Shown here: positions 16,493 through 24,480 of the stretch, one piece after another
Numbering within the stretch: the stretch's first letter is position 1
Layout: every line of letters begins with the position of its first letter
From: Taishania sp037189645
Lineage (GTDB): Bacteria > Bacteroidota > Bacteroidia > Flavobacteriales_D > Crocinitomicaceae
Assembly: GCA_037189645.1 (NCBI GenBank)
Contig: JBBCIY010000006.1
Coordinates: 53,834 to 117,833 of the forward strand
DNA length: 64,000 bases
Direction: 5' to 3'
Position numbers and translations under genes: made by a program
The notes under the pieces: generated by a model
What the model saw: the letters and a program-made list of their open reading frames with translations, nothing else
Told to the model about the DNA's origin: nothing
Databases searched by the model: none

Positions 16493-17238
16493 AACGAAAA
16501 TTATTTCAGGGTGTTGGGAATATTATCCGGTTCAACTGGCATTTTTATGTGATCGCCGGAATGCTCTCTGTGCTGATCCTGTTTCTCTGCCCGTTCCTCC
16601 CCGATTCTTTCCGGCTTCCATTGATTTACGGAACAATTATCCTGCTGATCCTGGTCGTCAGCTCACTGGCTGTTTCGTTCTACATCTATGATCTTTCAGG
16701 GATATATGCACTTAGCTGGCTGGAAGATCTGAATTCTAAAAAAGTTATGAATATCCATGCCGGTTTTGATGAAACAACGGAAACGATCCGTCAGAAATTT
16801 CCCGCAGTTGATTTAACCGTCTGCGATTTTTATGACCCCCTGAAACACACAGAACGATCCATTAAACGGGCAAGAAGACTTTATCCTCCGCCCCAGGACA
16901 CAAAAGCAATCCAAACAGCGTCTCTCCCGTTTCCAAATAACACATTTGACTGCATTACCGTGATTTTTTCCGCGCATGAAATCCGGGACGAGCAGGAGCG
17001 CATCCGTTTTTTCTCTGAGCTAAACCGGATTGTTCAGCCATCAGGGCAGATTTTTGTGACTGAACACCTGAGAGATTTCAATAATTTCCTGGCATATTCA
17101 GCCGGCTGTTTACATTTCTACTCAAAAAAGAAGTGGCGTTCCACCTTTCAGAAAGCACATCTCACCATCCTGAAAGAAATAAAATCAACACCGTTTATTA
17201 CTACATTTATACTGGAAAAAAATGGAGCTGCATTATAA
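16483..17238 (+). CDS. Membrane-anchored class I SAM-dependent methyltransferase
   Basis: A 251-residue protein with two N-terminal transmembrane helices (about 20-40 and 46-68) and a methyltransferase domain (about 85-245). The glycine-rich SAM motif is degenerate (NIHAGFDETTETI near 87), while later motifs are clearer: LTVCDFYDPL, SLPFPNNTFDCITVIFSAHEI (quoted in part) and a PSGQIFVTEHLRDF strand. Substrate unknown; membrane anchoring suggests a lipid, quinone or envelope molecule. It overlaps its neighbours on both sides. Confidence 0.72.
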   Translation: MEVKRKLFQGVGNIIRFNWHFYVIAGMLSVLILFLCPFLPDSFRLPLIYGTIILLILVVSSLAVSFYIYDLSGIYALSWLEDLNSKKVMNIHAGFDETTETIRQKFPAVDLTVCDFYDPLKHTERSIKRARRLYPPPQDTKAIQTASLPFPNNTFDCITVIFSAHEIRDEQERIRFFSELNRIVQPSGQIFVTEHLRDFNNFLAYSAGCLHFYSKKKWRSTFQKAHLTILKEIKSTPFITTFILEKNGAAL

Positions 17239-17617
17239 AATAACCGGTTTTCTGTTAATGGCACTGGCCATTGTTCACATTATCTTTCCCCGCTATTTCA
17301 ACTGGAAGGAAGAGCTGAAACCATTGAGCATGATCAACCGCCAGATGATGCAGGTGCACACGTTTTTCATTGCGCTTACCGTATTTTTAATGGGGGTCCT
17401 GTGTGTGATCGCTACCTCAGACCTGATCGGGACGAGGCTCGGTAAAATTGTCTCTTTCGGGTTAGGGCTTTTCTGGGGTACCAGGATGATCTTCCAGTTT
17501 TTTGTCTATTCTCCCAGGCTGTGGAGAGGGAAGCCATTTGAAACTTCCGTCCATTTTCTCTTCTCATTTTTATGGATATACATCACAGGAGTATTTCTGT
17601 GGAATGCATTGAGCTGA
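17222..17617 (+). CDS. Four-helix membrane protein of unknown function
   Basis: A 131-residue integral membrane protein with four predicted helices and a conserved-looking loop between helices 1 and 2 (NWKEELKPLSMINRQMMQVH). The gene overlaps the methyltransferase gene by 17 bases and is last in the DoxX-like/DUF2071/methyltransferase operon. Not recognised further. Confidence 0.7.
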   Translation: MELHYKITGFLLMALAIVHIIFPRYFNWKEELKPLSMINRQMMQVHTFFIALTVFLMGVLCVIATSDLIGTRLGKIVSFGLGLFWGTRMIFQFFVYSPRLWRGKPFETSVHFLFSFLWIYITGVFLWNALS

Positions 17618-17780
17618 TCATCCGGATGTGAAAGGAAACGATCCTATCACACTATCGCATTAGTACGACAGAAAGGCAAAATGCACATTTGAGAACCTGT
17701 CTGAAAACGGCATTTTACATTCCATTCAATCTTTTAACATTTTTTTAGCTAAAAAATTTTTTATAACTGTTTTTTAGCCA
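17618..17780. other. Intergenic region upstream of small RNA
   Basis: About 160 bases after the operon end. It holds an A/T-rich tract with long A and T runs (about 17740-17780) upstream of a -7 box. No hairpin with a T run close to the operon end was seen, and no gene. Confidence 0.5.
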
Positions 17781-17788
17781 TATATTTG
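17781..17788 (+). promoter_or_regulatory. Promoter -7 box of candidate small RNA
   Basis: TATATTTG fits TAnnTTTG exactly. The -33 region is T-rich without a perfect TTTG. It would start transcription near 17795, far upstream of the next coding sequence but just ahead of a strong terminator. Confidence 0.6.
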
Positions 17789-17794
17789 CATCAT

Positions 17795-17893
17795 CTAATA
17801 ACGCAATTCATAGTTGTAGTTTTTGGGTTTTATAGTTTTAGCATGGTTTAGCGAGAAGAGGAAGTAATTACACAGGTTTTACTTCCTCTTTTT
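17795..17893 (+). ncRNA. Candidate small RNA or attenuated leader, about 100 nt
   Basis: A short transcription unit between a consensus -7 box (17781-17788) and an intrinsic terminator (17856-17893), with no open frame and with a T/G-rich unstructured middle. It could be a free regulatory RNA or a terminated leader of the GSCFA gene, whose ATG is 32 bases beyond the terminator. The family is unknown to me. Confidence 0.45.
17856..17893 (+). terminator. Strong intrinsic terminator
   Basis: A perfect 12 bp stem (AAGAGGAAGTAA with TTACTTCCTCTT), 11-base loop and T5 tail. It lies 32 bases before the ATG at 17925, so it ends the small RNA rather than a coding transcript. Confidence 0.88.
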
Positions 17894-17924
17894 GTTTGTA
17901 TCGTTTCAAACGAAGGAATAACGA

Positions 17925-18857
17925 ATGGATCAATTTTTTCTGAAATTTACAATTCCCCGGTCAGAACTGTCGCTTCAGCACGGCGATGGAATAATCCTTA
18001 CCGGGAGCTGCTTTTCCAATGAAATATCGAATAAGCTGAAAAACGCCGGACATACCGTATATTCCAATCCGAACGGAACAATTTTCCATCCTTCCATTCT
18101 GGCTTTTAACCTGATGGATTGCCTGAACGAACAGCCCGATGAGCGGATCTTTGAACGAGACGGGCAGTTTTATACATGGAATGCCAGTACCCTCCTGTCG
18201 GGTAAATCAAAAGAAGAGCTCCAGGATAAATTGCTCCGGATAAAAACCGGGCTTAAACAACGCCTGGCGACAGCCAAAATTCTGATCGTTACGTTCGGAA
18301 CAGCCTGGGGATATGAGTTGAATGAAACACAGGAAATTGTCGCGAATTGCCATAAAATGCCTTCCCAGCTGTTTACCAAATTTCTCTCAAGCCCGTATGA
18401 GCTGGTACAGGACTGGATACTGGCAATGGAACAGATCCGAACGATCAATCCCGGTATTCATATTGTATTTACAGTGAGTCCTGTACGGCATGTCAGGGAC
18501 GGGCTGGTTGAAAACAACCTGTCTAAAGCAAGGCTGATCGAGGCCGTTCAGCAACTGACCCTGGAAGAACATACCTCTTATTTTCCTTCCTATGAATTAG
18601 TCATGGATGTGCTGCGCGACTATCGATTTTTCAAAGAAGACAGGGTACATCCCAACGAAGAGGCGATCACATTTGTGTGGAATAAATTCGAAGAAGTTTA
18701 CTGCTCCGCGAAAACGATAGAACTGAACCGCCAGGTCGAAAAGGTGAATCAATCAGCGCTTCATACATCCCGGGAAAACGGAGAGGAATACATGAAACTG
18801 ATCCGGCAGCGGCAAAAAGAGCTTTCGGACAATCATCCGGAGATCGCATGGCAATAA
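17925..18857 (+). CDS. GSCFA domain-containing protein
   Basis: A 310-residue soluble protein named for its GSCF motif, seen here as LTGSCFSNEI at about 25-34, followed by SNPNGTIFHP near 46-55 and an RVHPNEEAI segment near the C-terminus. The fold resembles SGNH esterases; the reaction is unknown, though this family is nearly universal in Bacteroidota. It follows the terminator of the small RNA and its own 3' end overlaps a small membrane protein gene by 10 bases. Confidence 0.85.
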   Translation: MDQFFLKFTIPRSELSLQHGDGIILTGSCFSNEISNKLKNAGHTVYSNPNGTIFHPSILAFNLMDCLNEQPDERIFERDGQFYTWNASTLLSGKSKEELQDKLLRIKTGLKQRLATAKILIVTFGTAWGYELNETQEIVANCHKMPSQLFTKFLSSPYELVQDWILAMEQIRTINPGIHIVFTVSPVRHVRDGLVENNLSKARLIEAVQQLTLEEHTSYFPSYELVMDVLRDYRFFKEDRVHPNEEAITFVWNKFEEVYCSAKTIELNRQVEKVNQSALHTSRENGEEYMKLIRQRQKELSDNHPEIAWQ

Positions 18858-19123
18858 CGGGCAGAGACTTCATTAAAATGGGACTGATCTTACTGACAGG
18901 AATAATAACTCCCATTCTGCATTTTTTTGTTCCCGTTGCCGGTGGAGGAGTATCCCTTATATTCGTAATTACCGTTCCGTTGACTTTCGGTATTTCAATG
19001 ATCCTGCTGACCATCTATTTTTTCCTGCTGCGAAAGGAGAAACACCTCCTGAAAAATCAATTCTTTTACTCCGGGACAATCTTAAACCTGGCGATCACAT
19101 TCCTGATGTATCCCTATAGCTGA
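18848..19123 (+). CDS. Small membrane protein
   Basis: A 91-residue protein with three predicted transmembrane helices (about 9-28, 32-58 and 70-88). It overlaps the GSCFA gene by 10 bases, which supports it being translated. Function unknown. Confidence 0.6.
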   Translation: MAITGRDFIKMGLILLTGIITPILHFFVPVAGGGVSLIFVITVPLTFGISMILLTIYFFLLRKEKHLLKNQFFYSGTILNLAITFLMYPYS

Positions 19124-19200
19124 TAACGGCATTGTTCCGATCCATCATGGCAAGTCCCGATAAATGACTTCTATATTGTTTACTTAATCCATGAAATTAA

Positions 19201-19653
19201 ATGAAAAACTATTTTCAGACATTCACCTACGGACTCACAGCGATCGCCTTTATTGTTTCGGGAGCCTTCCAGTCACAGACAATAGACATTGCCTTGCACG
19301 ATACATACCTTTCCATCGGAGCTGGACTTCCCTTCTTTCTCACCGGGCTGTTGTTTTTATTTTACACATTTTGTACATGGGCGCAGGAACATTTCAACAG
19401 GAAACCCAACAAGCTGCTCTTCTTGCTGCACTACCTGATTACGCTCACCGGTTTATTTATCATCACCCTTTTCCTTTTATCACCTCCCCCTTCCCAACAA
19501 TTCCAGGATTATACAGTAGAAGAACTATTTGACAATCACACCTTCCTGCCAACGGATGCAAGCGGCCTCTGCATCGTAGTAATGATCACCCTCATCGCCC
19601 AGTCCCTGTTTTTTATAAATATACTACTATCATTGCTAAAATCCGGGAAATGA
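19201..19653 (+). CDS. Membrane protein with HDTY motif
   Basis: A 150-residue membrane protein with four predicted helices. Between helices 1 and 2 it carries IDIALHDTYLSI, similar to the HDTYF segment of cytochrome c oxidase subunit I, a likeness seen in short uncharacterised Bacteroidota membrane proteins. It lacks the heme and copper ligands of an oxidase, so the similarity is local. It stands alone between the small membrane protein and the ABC exporter. Confidence 0.6.
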   Translation: MKNYFQTFTYGLTAIAFIVSGAFQSQTIDIALHDTYLSIGAGLPFFLTGLLFLFYTFCTWAQEHFNRKPNKLLFLLHYLITLTGLFIITLFLLSPPPSQQFQDYTVEELFDNHTFLPTDASGLCIVVMITLIAQSLFFINILLSLLKSGK

Positions 19654-19767
19654 TCCGGCACTTCGTCTATACAGCCTGAAATTCCGGCTGCAATTCCGTT
19701 TTTCTGACAATCTTATGACAATTTATGCCACATAAATAGCTACTTTCGCACAAAATTCTGCAGAGCA

Positions 19768-21576
19768 ATGATGCGCCCTAAAAAGAAAAAAGAGGAGAAG
19801 GTAAAAATAACCCGTGAAACCCTTAAAACGGCAAAAGGGATTTTCACCTACCTGAAGCCTTACAGCTTTACCTTTTTTATAGGATGGATCTTCCTGGTTC
19901 TTTCAACGGGAGCCGGCTTTGCATTTCCTTACCTGATGGGGCAGCTGCTCGGAGGAACTTCCACAGAACCAATGTCGATGGGAGCATCCCTTTCGGAACT
20001 GAACCTGTCCAACATCAATACTGTTGCATTTATCCTGCTGATCTTATTCGTTGCGCAATCGCTTTTTTCCTATTTCCGTGTGATCCTTTTCACCAATGTA
20101 ACGGAAAGCGCATTGCGTGACCTGAAAAATGACGCTTTTCATAAGCTGGTCTACATGCCGATGGATTTCTTCAACAGCAACAAAGTAGGAGAGCTGACCA
20201 GCAGGATCTCAAATGACGTTACCCAGATACAGGAAACGATGCGTACAACGATTGCAGAATTTTTCAGGCAGTTGATCGTTGTCATCGGAGGGGTGCTGTT
20301 ATTGTTCTATTTTTCATGGAAATTAGCGTTGATCATGCTGGCAACCGTACCCGTAATGGCGATTGTAGCGGTCATTTTCGGGAAATTCATCAAAAAGCTG
20401 TCAAAACAGGCACAGGATCATTCGGCAGAAAGCAACTCCATCCTGGAAGAAGCACTGATGGGAATTGCCAACGTCAAAGCATTTACAAATGAACTTTTTG
20501 TACTGAACCGGTTTAAAAAATCAACCCAGGAAATCCGCAGCCTGAATGTCAAAAGCGGTAAATGGAGAGGCGCGTTCATTTCCTTTATCATCTTTTGCCT
20601 GTTCGGTGCGATCGTATTCATCATCTGGCAAGGATTGTTAATGACACAGGGAGAAAACCCAGAACTGGCAACCGGAGATTTCTTCTCGTTCGTGATGTAC
20701 ACCGTAATGATGGGAGCCTCAGTCGGCTCGCTCCCTGAGCTGTATGCAGGAATCCAGAAAGCGATCGGAGCGACAGAGAACCTGATGCTGATCATCAACA
20801 ATAAATCGGAGCAGGATCTCAGCAAAGGCACTCAGAAACCGGAGATCAGTGGAGCGGTTTCTTTTGAACAGGTTGCATTCGCTTATCCTCAGCGCCCGGA
20901 TGTAACCGTATTGAAAAATGTATCTTTCAGCGCAGGCAAAAATGAAACCATTGCGTTTGTCGGCCAGTCAGGAGCAGGAAAATCAACCATCGCTTCCCTG
21001 ATACTGAGCTACTACCCGCTGCTCAAAGGAAAAATTACATTCGACGGAACAGATGCCCGTGATATTGACCTGGAATACCTGCGTTCCCACATCGCAATCG
21101 TACCTCAGGAAGTTATCCTGTTCGCAGGATCCGTACGCGATAATATTTCCTTCGGAAAGCCCGGCGCTACCGAACAGGAGATCATCGAAGCGGCAACCAA
21201 AGCAAATGCCATTGATTTTATCAATTCATTCCCTGAAAAACTGGATACACAGGTAGGTGACAGAGGAATCCAGCTTTCCGGCGGTCAGAAACAACGGATC
21301 GCGATCGCCCGCGCCATCTTGAAAGACCCGACGATCCTGATCCTGGATGAAGCGACTTCCGCACTGGACAATGAATCGGAAAAACTGGTACAGGATGCGC
21401 TGGAAAAGCTCATGGAAGGAAGAACAAGTTTTGTAATCGCTCACCGGTTGTCAACAATCCGTCACGCAGACAAAATATTCGTGCTCAGTAACGGAGAAAT
21501 TGTTGAAACAGGAACACACAATGAACTGATCGCCCAAAGGGGCGTATATTCCGGACTGGTTGAAATCCAGAAATAA
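19768..21576 (+). CDS. ABC exporter, fused permease and ATPase
   Basis: A 602-residue half transporter working as a homodimer. Six transmembrane helices lie within about 35-330 and the nucleotide-binding domain within about 360-600. Walker A GQSGAGKS is at 399-406, the signature LSGGQ at 503-507, Walker B ILILDE ends at Glu528, and the H-loop AHRLSTI follows. The layout is that of the MsbA/lipid or drug exporter class; the substrate is not deducible. A TACTTTCG sequence at 19741-19748 could be its -7 box. Confidence 0.92.
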   Translation: MMRPKKKKEEKVKITRETLKTAKGIFTYLKPYSFTFFIGWIFLVLSTGAGFAFPYLMGQLLGGTSTEPMSMGASLSELNLSNINTVAFILLILFVAQSLFSYFRVILFTNVTESALRDLKNDAFHKLVYMPMDFFNSNKVGELTSRISNDVTQIQETMRTTIAEFFRQLIVVIGGVLLLFYFSWKLALIMLATVPVMAIVAVIFGKFIKKLSKQAQDHSAESNSILEEALMGIANVKAFTNELFVLNRFKKSTQEIRSLNVKSGKWRGAFISFIIFCLFGAIVFIIWQGLLMTQGENPELATGDFFSFVMYTVMMGASVGSLPELYAGIQKAIGATENLMLIINNKSEQDLSKGTQKPEISGAVSFEQVAFAYPQRPDVTVLKNVSFSAGKNETIAFVGQSGAGKSTIASLILSYYPLLKGKITFDGTDARDIDLEYLRSHIAIVPQEVILFAGSVRDNISFGKPGATEQEIIEAATKANAIDFINSFPEKLDTQVGDRGIQLSGGQKQRIAIARAILKDPTILILDEATSALDNESEKLVQDALEKLMEGRTSFVIAHRLSTIRHADKIFVLSNGEIVETGTHNELIAQRGVYSGLVEIQK

Positions 21577-21652
21577 TTGCCCCGGTCTTCCACAGGAATA
21601 CAGGTAGCCGTTCATTTAACACAAACATAATCCAGGTATCTTGCAGGTTGAT

Positions 21653-21660
21653 TATTTTTG
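21653..21660 (+). promoter_or_regulatory. -7 box of serine hydrolase gene
   Basis: TATTTTTG matches TAnnTTTG and ends 22 bases before the GTG at 21683. It lies inside the upstream extension of the open frame and thereby supports the GTG as the true start. A TTG at 21641 is too close to be the -33 box. Confidence 0.5.
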
Positions 21661-21682
21661 TGCTGCCTCTAATTCAATTCCT

Positions 21683-22729
21683 GTGAAAAATAAAGAAAAC
21701 ATCCTCCAGCAGATTTTAGATAACCGGGTAGATCATAAAAAAGTCTTCGGTACTTCATTTTGCATCAGGTACAAGGGAGAAACATGGTGCGGAGCAAGCG
21801 GCAACCTTACAACAGACAGCCCTTATTTTATAGCAAGCACGACAAAGCTATTCATAACCGCTCTCATCCTGAACTTCAGGGAAAAACGATTATTGGAACT
21901 GGACGACCTGATCCTGAATTACCTGGATGAGAAAATGGTTACAGGATTGAATCGCTACAAAGGAACAGATCATTCCAATCAGCTTACAATCCGGCATTTG
22001 TTAGCGCATACTTCCGGGATTGCCGATTATTTCCAGGGCAAGAACAAAAACGGGAACAGCCTTGAAAAAGACCTGATCAAAGGAAATGACCAGGCCTGGT
22101 CCTTTGAAGAAGCTGTCCGGAGAAGCAAATCACTCCCCTGTCCGTTTCCACCCGGAAAAAAAGGTAAAGCCCTTTATTCCGACACCAATTTTCAATTGCT
22201 GGGAAAAATCATTGAAACAGTCAGCGGAAAATCACTTGAAGAAAACCTCAACGAACAGATCATTCGTCCATTGGGTCTTTCAGATACTTACCTGTACAAA
22301 GACATCCTTGACACAAAACCTCATCCGCTCTACTATAGAAACAAGGAACTGCATATTCCCAAAGCCATGGCGTCATTTACTGCTGATGGCGGGATTGTTT
22401 CTACATCCCGGGAAATGATGCGTTTTTCAGAAGCTTTCTTCAATGGCCAATTCTTTCCGGAATCCACCATTGCAGAGCTGAAAACCTGGAACCGGATCTT
22501 CTTTCCCGTTAAGTCAGGCACCGGGATTCATCAATTCAGGCTTCCGTGGTTCTTCGATCCAGCAGGAAAATTCCCTGAGTTGATCGGCCATTCAGGGCTT
22601 TCGGGGGCACTGGCCTATTGTTGCCCTGAAAAAGACCTGTATATCACAGGAACGGTAAACCAGGTAGCATACCCGGACCTTTCATTTCGTCTGGCAATCA
22701 AATTAATTCAAAACAGTATAAAAAAATAA
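21683..22729 (+). CDS. Serine hydrolase of the beta-lactamase/class C family
   Basis: A 348-residue beta-lactamase-fold protein. The nucleophile motif SxxK is STTK at 52-55, and the YxN motif is YSDTN near 164-168; HSG near the C-terminus (GHSGLSGAL) takes the place of KTG. The family includes D-alanyl-D-alanine peptidases, esterases and lactamases, so the substrate is uncertain. No signal peptide follows the GTG start, so a cytoplasmic location is likely. The frame extends upstream to a TTG at 21641, but a -7 promoter box lies within that extension. crcB starts 19 bases downstream. Confidence 0.82.
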   Translation: MKNKENILQQILDNRVDHKKVFGTSFCIRYKGETWCGASGNLTTDSPYFIASTTKLFITALILNFREKRLLELDDLILNYLDEKMVTGLNRYKGTDHSNQLTIRHLLAHTSGIADYFQGKNKNGNSLEKDLIKGNDQAWSFEEAVRRSKSLPCPFPPGKKGKALYSDTNFQLLGKIIETVSGKSLEENLNEQIIRPLGLSDTYLYKDILDTKPHPLYYRNKELHIPKAMASFTADGGIVSTSREMMRFSEAFFNGQFFPESTIAELKTWNRIFFPVKSGTGIHQFRLPWFFDPAGKFPELIGHSGLSGALAYCCPEKDLYITGTVNQVAYPDLSFRLAIKLIQNSIKK

Positions 22730-22732
22730 TCA

Positions 22733-22740
22733 TACCTTTG
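22733..22740 (+). promoter_or_regulatory. -7 box of crcB
   Basis: TACCTTTG is an exact TAnnTTTG match ending 8 bases before the crcB ATG, which would give a leader of 3 or fewer bases. No TTTG -33 box is evident. The gene may alternatively be read through from upstream. Confidence 0.5.
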
Positions 22741-22748
22741 ATCATTGT

Positions 22749-23123
22749 ATGAAAGCACTATTGTTAGTAGGTCTGGGTGGCGGATTGGGCAGTATTCTGC
22801 GCTATCTTACATCTGTTTTTGTATCCAGGCAGTTCCCCTCCGCTTTTCCATGGGGAACTTTTGCCGTGAATTTCATTGGCTGCCTGCTGGCCGGAATTTT
22901 TATAGGGATGCTGGAACGTCAGCAGGTTATAAACACTGACCTGAAACTGCTGCTGATTACAGGATTCTGTGGAGGATACACCACATTTTCGGCATTTTCG
23001 GCAGAAAACCTGAATCTGATCCAAAACGGTAATACACTGACTGCTCTGCTTTACATTACTGCAAGCATTCTGACAGGTATCATCGCCGTTGTGGGAGGAT
23101 TAATGATTACAAAATCCATTTAA
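22749..23123 (+). CDS. crcB: Fluoride ion channel CrcB/Fluc
   Basis: A 124-residue dual-topology channel with four helices that exports cytoplasmic fluoride. Family motifs are GGLGSILRYL (about 10-19), WGTFAVNFIGCLLAG (about 36-50) with the pore Asn, and GFCGGYTTFSAFSAE (about 76-90) with the aromatic pore residues and the central sodium-binding turn. The single gene would form homodimers. There is no room for a fluoride riboswitch in the 19-base gap upstream. Confidence 0.93.
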   Translation: MKALLLVGLGGGLGSILRYLTSVFVSRQFPSAFPWGTFAVNFIGCLLAGIFIGMLERQQVINTDLKLLLITGFCGGYTTFSAFSAENLNLIQNGNTLTALLYITASILTGIIAVVGGLMITKSI

Positions 23124-23129
23124 TTCCGG

Positions 23130-23531
23130 ATGATGGAGCACATTCAATGCATTCACACGATCCTCTACGTAGCCGATCAGCAGAAAAGCACGCGATTCTA
23201 CGAATACTTATTCCGCCAGCCCCCTACCCTGAATGTTCCCGGGATGACGGAATTCCGGCTGTCTGAACGGTTTAAACTGGGACTGATGCCTAACTCCGGG
23301 ATCTCAAAAATACTCCTCGATAAAACTCCTCACCCGGATACGGGAACCGGGATTCCCCGCTGCGAATTATACTTTTATGTAAAAGACATCGCGCTGGAAT
23401 ATGAAAACGCGATCCAATGCGGCGCGAAGCTGATCAGCCCTATCGAAGACCGTAACTGGGGCGACAGCGCCTGCTATTTCTCCGATCCTGACGGGCATGT
23501 CATTGCATTTGCCACAAAAATCACCCGGTAA
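23130..23531 (+). CDS. VOC family (glyoxalase-like) protein
   Basis: A 133-residue single-domain vicinal-oxygen-chelate protein with the typical paired beta-alpha-beta units: an early TILYVADQQKSTRFYEYLF and a C-terminal GDSACYFSDPDGHVIAFA, which contains the DPDGH signature. Members include glyoxalases, antibiotic-binding proteins and dioxygenases; the substrate is unknown. It follows crcB by 6 bases. A second ATG lies directly after the first. Confidence 0.82.
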   Translation: MMEHIQCIHTILYVADQQKSTRFYEYLFRQPPTLNVPGMTEFRLSERFKLGLMPNSGISKILLDKTPHPDTGTGIPRCELYFYVKDIALEYENAIQCGAKLISPIEDRNWGDSACYFSDPDGHVIAFATKITR

Positions 23532-23579
23532 TCTTTTGTTTTAGCAGACCATATCTTACTGTAAAGTTTCTCAAAAACT

Positions 23580-23605
23580 AATTTAAGACTTTTTTGTCTT
23601 AAATT
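23580..23605. promoter_or_regulatory. Palindromic operator over the -33 box of the ric operon
   Basis: A perfect inverted repeat AATTTAAGAC-TTTTTT-GTCTTAAATT. The TTTG at 23593-23596, which serves as the -33 box for the TACATTTG at 23617-23624 (20-base spacer), lies in its centre. This geometry is that of a repressor site. The regulator is not encoded nearby; an Rrf2-type (NsrR-like) or Crp/Fnr-type dimer is a reasonable guess given the operon content. Confidence 0.7.
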
Positions 23606-23624
23606 GATTTTATTCGTACATTTG
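23593..23624 (+). promoter_or_regulatory. Promoter of the methyltransferase-ric operon
   Basis: TTTG (23593-23596), 20-base spacer, TACATTTG (23617-23624): a near-ideal Bacteroidota promoter. Transcription would start near 23631, about 60 bases before the first ATG. Confidence 0.75.
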
Positions 23625-23689
23625 TACTATGTGATCCGGCATCGCATTCACTAACAGAACAGGCAAATGATAACTTCAAAATAAATACC

Positions 23690-24466
23690 ATGGATACTAC
23701 GGATTTCGATAAAGCACAAGGACACTGGATCCTGGCCCGCATGGGTAAGAAAGTCCTTCGTCCGGGAGGAAAAGAACTGACGTACAAACTGATCGGATCA
23801 TTGAAGATAACATCCCGGGATGATATCGCCGAATTCGCACCCGGACTCGGATTTACGGCATCCGTAGCATTACAGTCACAGCCGGGATCATACGTTGGTA
23901 TTGATTCGGACGAAGGCGCAATACACTACCTGAAAAACAAAATCAGGGGAGAAAACATTGAATTTGTAAAAGGAAACGCGGCAGAAACGGGTTTACCGGA
24001 AGAAAGCAAAGACAAAGTATTTGGCGAGGCAATGCTGACCATGCACGCAGATCACCGAAAATCTGAAATCATCAGAGAAGCACACCGCATCCTGAAAAAG
24101 GGAGGATTGTATGGTATTCACGAACTGGGATTAACGCCCGACAACCTGGAAGAGCATGTAAAAGCAGCCATACAGAAAGACCTCGCCGTTGCGATAAAAG
24201 TCAATGCCAGACCACTGACGGAAGCAGAATGGACAGCATTACTTGAAAAAGAGGGCTTCAAGGTCCTGAAAACAGAGCGAAACCCGATGCACCTGCTCAA
24301 ACCATCACGGATCATCGACGATGAAGGCTTTTTCAGGGCGCTGAAAATTGGCTTTAACATCCTTTCCAATCCCAAAGCAGGAAAACGGATCCTGCAGATG
24401 AAGCGAACATTTAAAAAGCATCAGCAGCATATGAACGCGATCGCAATAATAGCAGAGAAACTTTAA
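23690..24466 (+). CDS. Class I SAM-dependent methyltransferase
   Basis: A 258-residue soluble methyltransferase. The SAM motif I region is IAEFAPGLGFTASVAL (about 46-61), motif II YVGIDSDE (about 70-77), and the post-motif strand ILKKGGLYGIHELGL (about 137-151). The substrate is unknown. It opens an operon with ric, DUF488 and hemerythrin genes; genes of this kind accompany nitric-oxide/iron-sulfur stress genes in other Bacteroidota, so a role in that response is likely but not shown. Confidence 0.85.
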   Translation: MDTTDFDKAQGHWILARMGKKVLRPGGKELTYKLIGSLKITSRDDIAEFAPGLGFTASVALQSQPGSYVGIDSDEGAIHYLKNKIRGENIEFVKGNAAETGLPEESKDKVFGEAMLTMHADHRKSEIIREAHRILKKGGLYGIHELGLTPDNLEEHVKAAIQKDLAVAIKVNARPLTEAEWTALLEKEGFKVLKTERNPMHLLKPSRIIDDEGFFRALKIGFNILSNPKAGKRILQMKRTFKKHQQHMNAIAIIAEKL

Positions 24467-24480
24467 AAAATAACCAAATC

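Noticed and set aside
22730..22748. Fluoride riboswitch upstream of crcB
   Set aside because: The gap is only 19 bases, too short for the aptamer.
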